Assembly: GCA_002683395.1 (NCBI GenBank)
Contig: NYTG01000081.1
Coordinates: 1-11,156, forward strand
Length of the DNA: 11,156 bases
Reading direction: 5' to 3'
Source of the DNA: Halieaceae bacterium
GTDB taxonomy: Bacteria > Pseudomonadota > Gammaproteobacteria > Pseudomonadales > Halieaceae
Under the pieces are notes generated by a model. It worked only from the letters and a program-made list of their open reading frames with translations. It was not told where the DNA came from and did not search any database. The first letter of the stretch is position 1, and the number at the start of each line of letters is the position of its first letter. Below, one piece after another: positions 5,471 through 11,156 of the stretch. Position numbers and translations under genes: made by a program.

Positions 5471-6831
5471 TGACGGCTATCGCGCTGCAGGCGCTGGCCG
5501 AGGCAACCGGTGGGAAGCTGGTGGGAGAGTCTGTTCCCCTTCAGAGTCTGGTGGTGGACAGTCGTCAGGTCGAGACGGGCGATCTGTTTGCAGCGATTTG
5601 TGGACAGCACTTAGATGGGCATGACTTTGCGCCTCAGGCGATGGCGCGGGGCGCCGCTGCATTGCTGACTGAGCGCAAGCTGGACGGGGTGTTGCCTCAG
5701 TTGGTCGTGGCTGATGTTACCCGTGCTTCTGGACGTTTTGGTTACTTGAAGCGTCAGGCATTTGCGGGAGACATTGTTGCGATAACCGGCAGCGCAGGCA
5801 AAACCACCACAAAAAATCTAATCGCTGCGGCGCTGGAGCCAGAGGGGGCAGTGCATGCCACCCTTGGCAATCAGAACAATGAGCTGGGTGTGCCGATGAC
5901 ACTCGCCGGATTGACCTCGTCGCATCGCTTCGGCGTTATCGAGATGGGTGCGGGCCGGCCCGGTGATATCGCGTATCTCTGTGAGCTGGCGAGGCCCAAT
6001 GTGGCGGTATGTCTGAATGCCTCAGCTGCCCACCTCGCTTACTACGACAGCATCGACGCAATCGCAGCGACGAAAGGAGAGATCTTCCAGAGCCTGGGTG
6101 AGCTTGGCGTCGCCATCATGAACGCTGATCAACAGTGGTTGCCACACTGGCGGGAGCAAGCGGGACGAGCAAGGCAGGTCACATTTGGCCTGTCAGAGGC
6201 AGCCGATTACCGAGCGGTTCAGATTCTGCATAAGGGTATTAAAGGGACCGAGTTTTTATTCGAGGGACCGGCGGTATCGGTTCCCGTAAAACTGAAGCTC
6301 GCAGGTGACCAGCACGTTATGAATGCGCTGGCGGCAATCGCTGTTGCAGTCGAACTGGGTGTCGCGCCAGAGACTGCGGTTGAGGGACTCGAGACAGTGT
6401 TGCCGATTGCAGGTCGCGGCACGTTATCCCGCCGGCCAGCTGGGGGTCAGGTGGTCGATGACAGTTACAACGCGAATCCGGCGGCGGTAAAGGCGGCGAT
6501 TGATGTGCTGGCCAGAGAATCAGGGTACCGCCTATTGCTGCTCGGACCGATGCTGGAGCTCGGAGCTGCCAGCGACGCGCTGCATCGAGAAGTTGGTCGA
6601 TATGCGAGTGAGGCGGGAATAGACCAGTTGATCGCAGTGGGCAGCGAGGCGGCTCCTGCGGCCGAGATGTTTGGCCATGAGGCGCTCCACTTCGCTGATC
6701 AGGCTTCATTGCAGGCCGGTTTTCCGGCGCTGCCTGAGGAGCACACTATCTGGGTGAAAGGGTCACGAGGCGCCAGACTCGAGCAGACCGTTGCCTGGCT
6801 TTTGGCACCCAGGGAGGAATCGTCATGTTGA
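5470..6831 (+). CDS. murF: UDP-MurNAc-tripeptide--D-alanyl-D-alanine ligase MurF
   Basis: MurF adds the D-Ala-D-Ala dipeptide, completing the UDP-MurNAc-pentapeptide in the cytoplasm. The 453 residues match the E. coli length (452). The N-terminal domain carries VVDSRQVETGDLFAAICG, similar to the corresponding MurE segment. The ATP loop ITGSAGKTTTKN has its Lys at 111. NQNNELGVPMTL and IEMGAGRPGDI follow, and the C-terminal domain has DDSYNANPAAV near 332-342, all typical of MurF. ATG 5470 overlaps the murE stop by one base (TGATG), with GAGG (5455-5458) 11 bases upstream, a rather long spacing that suggests coupling to murE. Its end overlaps the mraY start by seven bases. Confidence 0.97.
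   Translation: MTAIALQALAEATGGKLVGESVPLQSLVVDSRQVETGDLFAAICGQHLDGHDFAPQAMARGAAALLTERKLDGVLPQLVVADVTRASGRFGYLKRQAFAGDIVAITGSAGKTTTKNLIAAALEPEGAVHATLGNQNNELGVPMTLAGLTSSHRFGVIEMGAGRPGDIAYLCELARPNVAVCLNASAAHLAYYDSIDAIAATKGEIFQSLGELGVAIMNADQQWLPHWREQAGRARQVTFGLSEAADYRAVQILHKGIKGTEFLFEGPAVSVPVKLKLAGDQHVMNALAAIAVAVELGVAPETAVEGLETVLPIAGRGTLSRRPAGGQVVDDSYNANPAAVKAAIDVLARESGYRLLLLGPMLELGAASDALHREVGRYASEAGIDQLIAVGSEAAPAAEMFGHEALHFADQASLQAGFPALPEEHTIWVKGSRGARLEQTVAWLLAPREESSC
6811..6819 (+). promoter_or_regulatory. Strong ribosome binding site of mraY
   Basis: AGGGAGGAA lies inside the murF 3' end, about 6-7 bases before ATG 6825. It is the strongest Shine-Dalgarno match in the operon and fixes this start over the in-frame ATG at 6831. 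It stands out against the weak or absent sites of most neighbours, so mraY translation need not rely on coupling. Confidence 0.8.
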
Positions 6832-7907
6832 TGTGGCTCAGCGAACAGTTGCTCGCAATCGATTCGGGATTTGCCGTGTTCCAGTACCTGACCCTGCGCG
6901 GCATTCTCGCCGCCTGCACGGCACTGGCCATTTCCATGGTGGTCGGTCCTTTTGTCATAGAGCGTCTGAATGAACTGCAGATTGGGCAGACCATTCGCGC
7001 GGAGGGTCCCGAATCACATTTGCAGAAGGCAGGCACACCGACGATGGGCGGAGCACTGATTCTGGTCACCGTACTGGGGTCCACGCTGCTCTGGGCAGAC
7101 TTAAGCAGTCGCTATGTGTGGGTGGCTGTATTTACAACGGTGGCGTTTGGTGCCATAGGCTGGGTGGACGACTACCGCAAGGTGGTGCGGAGAGATACGC
7201 GGGGCTTGCCCGCGCGCTGGAAGTATCTATGGCAATCCGTGTTTGCGTTTGGTGTCACCTTATACCTTTTTGATAGCGCGATTTTATTCGAGGAAACCAC
7301 GCTGTATGTGCCCTTCTTTAAAGATGTGGCACTTGATATGGGGTGGTGGTTTGTTCCCTTCAGTTACCTCGTGGTCGTGGGCTCCAGCAACGCGGTTAAT
7401 TTGACTGATGGTTTGGATGGGCTTGCGATCATGCCTACTGTCATGGTGGCAACCGGTCTGGGGGTGATTGCCTACCTTGCAGGACACGTTGAGTTTGCTG
7501 AATACCTGAACATTGCCTATCTCCCGGGCGCGGGAGAGCTGATGGTGTTTTGCGGCGCCATCGCCGGCGCAGGTCTGGGCTTTCTGTGGTTTAACACCTA
7601 CCCCGCGATGATTTTTATGGGCGACGTGGGTGCGCTGGCCTTGGGTGCTGCCCTGGGAATTGTTGCCGTAATGACTCGCCACGAGATCGTATTGTTCATC
7701 ATGGGCGGTATTTTTGTACTGGAGACCGTCTCGGTCATTATTCAGGTCGGCTCCTTCAAACTGACGGGGAAACGCGTCTTTCGAATGGCGCCGATTCATC
7801 ACCATTTCGAGCTCAAGGGTTGGCCGGAGCCACGCGTCATTGTCCGCTTCTGGATTATTACCGTGATGCTGGTCCTGTTTGGGCTCGCGACGCTGAAGCT
7901 GCGGTGA
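6825..7907 (+). CDS. mraY: Phospho-MurNAc-pentapeptide transferase MraY (lipid I synthase)
   Basis: MraY is the polytopic inner-membrane enzyme that transfers phospho-MurNAc-pentapeptide from UDP to undecaprenyl phosphate, forming lipid I. The 360 residues equal the E. coli length. The catalytic Asp pair is in DDYRK (115-116), and NAVNLTDGLDGLA lies near 190-202. The third essential Asp is at 267 in MGDVGALALG, and the histidine motif HHH at 325-327 is followed by FELKGWPEPRVIVRFW. Hydrophobic helices run through the whole protein; about ten are expected for the family. Upstream are a strong Shine-Dalgarno site and a seven-base overlap with murF. The stop lies 4 bases before murD. Confidence 0.98.
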   Translation: MLMWLSEQLLAIDSGFAVFQYLTLRGILAACTALAISMVVGPFVIERLNELQIGQTIRAEGPESHLQKAGTPTMGGALILVTVLGSTLLWADLSSRYVWVAVFTTVAFGAIGWVDDYRKVVRRDTRGLPARWKYLWQSVFAFGVTLYLFDSAILFEETTLYVPFFKDVALDMGWWFVPFSYLVVVGSSNAVNLTDGLDGLAIMPTVMVATGLGVIAYLAGHVEFAEYLNIAYLPGAGELMVFCGAIAGAGLGFLWFNTYPAMIFMGDVGALALGAALGIVAVMTRHEIVLFIMGGIFVLETVSVIIQVGSFKLTGKRVFRMAPIHHHFELKGWPEPRVIVRFWIITVMLVLFGLATLKLR

Positions 7908-7911
7908 TCAG

Positions 7912-9273
7912 ATGTCGATGACTGCCTCCACAATCGCCAGCTCAGAGAGACGACTGCTTGTTGGCCTCGGCGTGACGGGGCAATCAGTGGCTAGGTGGTG
8001 GCGACAACAAGGCGTGGTATTTGGCGCAATCGATACCCGCGCCGAAATGGCTGACGATGCCTCGGCGTTCGCTGATATCGATCGGAGCAAGGTCACCCTC
8101 GGCGAAGTCGGAGCAGCCTTTGGCGACGACTACACTGAAATGATTGTCAGTCCCGGTGTGGCGCTGGATCACCCGTTGGTAGCGCGTGCCCGGGACCGGG
8201 GATGTCGCGTGCGCGGGGATATTGATCTGTTTCTCGAAGCGGCCGACGCGCCCGTCGTGGGCATCACCGGCTCAAACGGCAAGTCTACGGTGACTTCATT
8301 ACTCGCCGAGATGGTGGCTGCTTGTGACATCAAGGTCGCAGTGGGGGGGAACTTGGGACGCCCCGCGCTGGACCTGCTTGCAGATAAACCTGACCTGTAC
8401 ATTCTAGAGCTCTCGAGTTTTCAACTGGAGCGCTCAGAAAGCTTGGGGTTACGGCTTGCCACAGTACTCAATTTGAGCGCCGATCATCTGGATCGTTACG
8501 CTTCTCTCAATGACTATCACAGGGCAAAACATGCGATCTTCAAGCAGGTGGGTCACGTGGTCGCTAACCGCGACGATGCGCTGACGATCCCACTGTTACC
8601 CGAAGATATCCCCGTGACCTGGTGGCGGTCCGGAGAACCTGATCTTGATGAGTTTGGCCTGCGGAAGATCGACGGCGTCACCTGGCTTTGCCGCGGGCTG
8701 ACGCCACTGCTCAGTAGCGATGCGCTCACGCTTTCCGGCACCCACAACTGTTTGAATGTTTTGGCTGCGGTCGCATTGGGGTCGGCCCTGGCGCTGCCGA
8801 TGGACAGCCTCCTAGAAGGCGCAAAGCGATACCGGGGGCTACCCCATCGTTGTCAGTTTGTCGGTGACGTAAATGGCGTGCGCTTTATTGACGATAGCAA
8901 GGGCACCAACATCGGTGCGACAGCGGCAGCGTTGCAAGGTTTTGCTGGGGACGGTTGCATCTGGCTCATTATCGGGGGCCAAGGCAAAGGGCAGGATTTC
9001 TCACTGCTGAAAAAACCGCTCACTGGCGCCCGTGTTCGGCTGCTCGTGTTAGGCGAGGCCACGGACGATATTCTTGCGCACCTCGACGGTGTGACACCGA
9101 TGGAGACTGTCTCAAATCTCGAGCAAGCGGTGCGGCTGAGTGCGTCGCAGGCGCAGCCAGGTGATACGGTTTTGCTCTCTCCGGCTTGCGCCAGTTTCGA
9201 TATGTTTGCCAGCTATGTTGAGCGGGGCCGTCGATTTCAGGAAGCGGTCGCCGCATTGCAGGTGGCTGCATGA
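7912..9273 (+). CDS. murD: UDP-MurNAc-L-alanine--D-glutamate ligase MurD
   Basis: MurD is the cytoplasmic ATP-dependent ligase that adds D-glutamate to UDP-MurNAc-L-Ala. The 453 residues are slightly longer than the 438 of E. coli. The N-terminal domain has the VGLGVTGQSVARWW nucleotide-binding turn, and GDIDLF lies just before the central domain. The ATP loop ITGSNGKST has its Lys at 124, and LELSSFQLE follows. DDSKGTN at 327-333 and LLSPACASFDMF near the C-terminus are typical of MurD. I used ATG 7912, 4 bases after the mraY stop; ATG 7918 is also possible. There is no good Shine-Dalgarno site, so translation is likely to be by reinitiation after mraY. The stop overlaps the ftsW start by four bases. 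Confidence 0.97.
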   Translation: MSMTASTIASSERRLLVGLGVTGQSVARWWRQQGVVFGAIDTRAEMADDASAFADIDRSKVTLGEVGAAFGDDYTEMIVSPGVALDHPLVARARDRGCRVRGDIDLFLEAADAPVVGITGSNGKSTVTSLLAEMVAACDIKVAVGGNLGRPALDLLADKPDLYILELSSFQLERSESLGLRLATVLNLSADHLDRYASLNDYHRAKHAIFKQVGHVVANRDDALTIPLLPEDIPVTWWRSGEPDLDEFGLRKIDGVTWLCRGLTPLLSSDALTLSGTHNCLNVLAAVALGSALALPMDSLLEGAKRYRGLPHRCQFVGDVNGVRFIDDSKGTNIGATAAALQGFAGDGCIWLIIGGQGKGQDFSLLKKPLTGARVRLLVLGEATDDILAHLDGVTPMETVSNLEQAVRLSASQAQPGDTVLLSPACASFDMFASYVERGRRFQEAVAALQVAA

Positions 9274-10433
9274 ATCCCGCCGCTGATATCCCGACTTACC
9301 GCGGTGATCCCATACTGCTGATGCTGGGAGTTGCGTTGATCAGTATTGGTCTGATTGCAATCGCCTCGGCGTCGATCGAATACAGTGATTTTCATTTCGG
9401 CAACCCTTGGCATCACACAGAGCGTCATGCCATGTACTTGCTACTGGGCCTTACCGCGGGTGGCGTGTCCTTTATCTTGCCCACCGATACCCTCCAAAGA
9501 TTATCCCCGTGGCTGCTGTTCTTCGCTTTCGCCCTGCTCATTCTCGTGTTGATGCCCGGTATCGGGCGAGAGGTGCACGGTGCGCAGCGTTGGCTCCCGT
9601 TAGGACCCATCACCCTGCAACCCTCAGAGTTTGCCAAGTTGGCCTTGCTGCTTTATGCGGCGGGTTATCTGGTCAGGCAGGAAGACGCCGTTAGACATCA
9701 TTGGAGTGGCCTCGCGCGCTTGATCGGTATTTTGGCAGTGGTCGCTTTATTGCTCCTGCTGGAACCCGATTTTGGCACTACCGTCATCGCCGTCGGCATG
9801 GTGGTTGGCATGATGTTTCTGGCGGGGGCCCGGTTAATTTACGTTATCACTATGCTGGTGACAGTGGTGATCGCCTCTGCGGCATTGGTGCTGGCTGCGC
9901 CCTATCGACTTGCGCGTCTGACGGCGTATCAGGATCCCTGGGCAGACCCCTTCGGCTCAGGATTCCAGTTGATTCAATCTCTGATTGCCTTTGGTCAGGG
10001 AGAGTGGCTGGGGGTTGGCTTGGGTAACAGTGTGCAAAAACTGTTTTATCTGCCCATGGCCCACACCGACTTTGTTTTTTCCATTTGGGCCGAGGAAACC
10101 GGTTTGGTGGGGGCTACAGCCCTGATAGCGCTGTTTGTCCTACTAGTAGCCCGTATTTTGCAAACCGGCTGGCGGGCGGCTTCAGGCGGCAACCACTTTG
10201 AGGCCTATGTTTGTTTTGGCACCGCGCTGATGTTTGCCGGGCAGGTGTTCGTCAATATGGGCGCTAGTTCAGGTCTGTTACCCACCAAAGGACTGACGCT
10301 GCCCTTCGTCAGCTACGGCGGTTCGAGCCTGATCATGAACTGTGTCCTGCTCGGCATTGTATTGCGCATCGCCCAGCAGCTGAGAGGCGATTCAACCAGC
10401 ACCGTCGCGTCGTCCCGAAAGGTGGCGACATGA
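9270..10433 (+). CDS. ftsW: Septal peptidoglycan glycosyltransferase FtsW
   Basis: FtsW is the SEDS-family membrane glycosyltransferase that polymerises lipid II at the septum together with FtsI. The 387 residues (414 in E. coli) are largely hydrophobic, with about ten membrane helices expected. SEDS hallmarks are present: GAQRWLPLGPITLQPSEFAK near 108-127, LLEPDFGT near 164-171, and GFQLIQSLIAFGQG. AHTDF follows, with the putative catalytic Asp at 267. WAEETG and GLLPTKGLTLPFVSYGGSS are near the C-terminal end. The residue before AHTDF is Met (LPMAHTDF) instead of the Glu usual in LPEAHTDF. FtsW is preferred over RodA because of the dcw context and FtsI neighbour. ATG 9270 overlaps the murD stop by four bases (ATGA) and follows AGGTGG (9260-9265). 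Confidence 0.97.
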   Translation: MNPAADIPTYRGDPILLMLGVALISIGLIAIASASIEYSDFHFGNPWHHTERHAMYLLLGLTAGGVSFILPTDTLQRLSPWLLFFAFALLILVLMPGIGREVHGAQRWLPLGPITLQPSEFAKLALLLYAAGYLVRQEDAVRHHWSGLARLIGILAVVALLLLLEPDFGTTVIAVGMVVGMMFLAGARLIYVITMLVTVVIASAALVLAAPYRLARLTAYQDPWADPFGSGFQLIQSLIAFGQGEWLGVGLGNSVQKLFYLPMAHTDFVFSIWAEETGLVGATALIALFVLLVARILQTGWRAASGGNHFEAYVCFGTALMFAGQVFVNMGASSGLLPTKGLTLPFVSYGGSSLIMNCVLLGIVLRIAQQLRGDSTSTVASSRKVAT

Positions 10434-11156
10434 ATCGTTTCGCCGATCGTGCCGGTCGCGCCCTGATCGCTGCAGGGGGCACGGGAGGCCATGTTTATCC
10501 TGCGTTGGCGGTGGCGGAATTGCTCACCGAGCAGGGCTGGTCCGTTGACTGGATCGGGACAGATCGTGGTATCGAGCAGCGCCTGGTACCGGCTGCTGGT
10601 TTGCCCCTTCATCACCTCAGCGTGTCGGGTTTGCGGGGTAAAAGTCTGTTGGCGCGAGTAAAGGGATCGATGCGTCTTGTCCTTGCGGTCTGCCAATCGC
10701 TATCGGTCATCTGGCGCGTCAAACCCGATGTGGTATTGGGTATGGGCGGTTACGCTGCCGGGCCTGCAGGATTAGCCGCTTGGCTCACCCGAAAACCGCT
10801 GGTGATTCACGAACAAAACGCAGTCGCGGGTACCACGAATCGCTGGCTGGCGCCGATGGCAAAACGTGTGCTGTGTGGTTTGCCCGGGGGCTTTGCGGCG
10901 GACAAGCAAGCAGAGGTGGTCGGCAATCCGGTCAGAGCGACGCTACAGCCGGTTGATCGCGAAGCGTTGAACCAGCTTTCTGACTTTTCTGATAAGCGGC
11001 CTCTGAGAGTATTGGCTCTGGGAGGTAGTCTTGGCGCTGCACCGCTGAATCAGTTGCTCCCGGCTGTATTCCATCTTCTGGTAGAGCAGGGCCTGGGTCA
11101 GTCGGTAGCGCTGTGGCAGCAATGCGGTGAGCGCAACCGGACAGACGCCGACGCAG
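10430..11156 (+). CDS. murG: UDP-GlcNAc:lipid I GlcNAc transferase MurG, 3' end outside window
   Basis: MurG is the peripheral membrane GT28 glycosyltransferase that adds GlcNAc to lipid I on the cytoplasmic face, forming lipid II. The frame is open from ATG 10430 to the window edge, giving 242 residues of an expected 355 or so. Visible motifs are the glycine-rich GGTGGH at 16-21, SGLRGK at 66-71, DVVLGMGGYAAGP at 100-112, and IHEQNAVAGTTNRW at 126-139. VVGNPVR lies at 163-169 and GGSLGA at 198-203 opens the C-terminal domain. The start overlaps the ftsW stop by four bases and follows AGGTGG (10420-10425). The missing part is a result of the window limit; I see no frameshift. From known cluster order, murC probably follows. 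Confidence 0.97.
   Translation, partial: MNRFADRAGRALIAAGGTGGHVYPALAVAELLTEQGWSVDWIGTDRGIEQRLVPAAGLPLHHLSVSGLRGKSLLARVKGSMRLVLAVCQSLSVIWRVKPDVVLGMGGYAAGPAGLAAWLTRKPLVIHEQNAVAGTTNRWLAPMAKRVLCGLPGGFAADKQAEVVGNPVRATLQPVDREALNQLSDFSDKRPLRVLALGGSLGAAPLNQLLPAVFHLLVEQGLGQSVALWQQCGERNRTDADA

Noticed and set aside
5470..6831. murE and murF as a recent tandem duplication
   Set aside because: They share the Mur ligase fold and similar motifs, but each has its own family signatures and the similarity is the ancient one seen in all bacteria.
1..11156. Mobile elements, CRISPR arrays, toxin-antitoxin or defence genes
   Set aside because: I saw no transposase, integrase, terminal inverted repeats, spaced repeat arrays or cargo genes. 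The operon is continuous, with overlaps leaving no room for insertions.

Overview
The window is the first two-thirds of a division and cell wall (dcw/mra) gene cluster from a gammaproteobacterium, preceded by the 3' part of the RNase P RNA gene. The GC-rich composition, the single +-strand operon and the order rnpB - mraZ - rsmH - ftsL - ftsI - murE - murF - mraY - murD - ftsW - murG (cut by the window end) match the arrangement I know from Pseudomonas and related marine gammaproteobacteria. The protein sequences are clearly gammaproteobacterial, but I cannot name the genus. A non-Pseudomonas marine lineage is my best guess, and that is inference.

Layout. Positions 1-269 hold the 3' portion of a type A RNase P RNA, closed by a strong intrinsic terminator at 271-300. 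Positions 301-656 carry no convincing gene. This stretch holds an AT-rich block with a perfect TATAAT, a weak hairpin, a good sigma70 promoter (555-584) and a canonical three-box MraZ operator (584-608). From 657 to the end there are ten head-to-tail genes. Almost every junction is a 1-7 base stop/start overlap; the only clear gap is 4 bases between mraY and murD. No internal promoter or terminator is evident.

How it works together. MraZ represses the operon promoter through the TGGGN boxes. RsmH methylates 16S rRNA. FtsL, FtsI (PBP3) and FtsW are parts of the septal peptidoglycan synthase. MurE, MurF and MurD add stem-peptide residues to the UDP-MurNAc precursor. MraY moves it onto undecaprenyl phosphate (lipid I), and MurG adds GlcNAc (lipid II), which FtsW and FtsI polymerise and crosslink.

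This is a conserved housekeeping region and I see no new system in it. The points that deserve a second look are an extended 10-base-phased operator reaching the mraZ start codon, a Gln in place of Asn in the SxN active-site motif of PBP3, a Met in the LPEAHTDF-like motif of FtsW, a shortened P12 arm of RNase P RNA, and an unexplained AT-rich promoter-like block between rnpB and mraZ.
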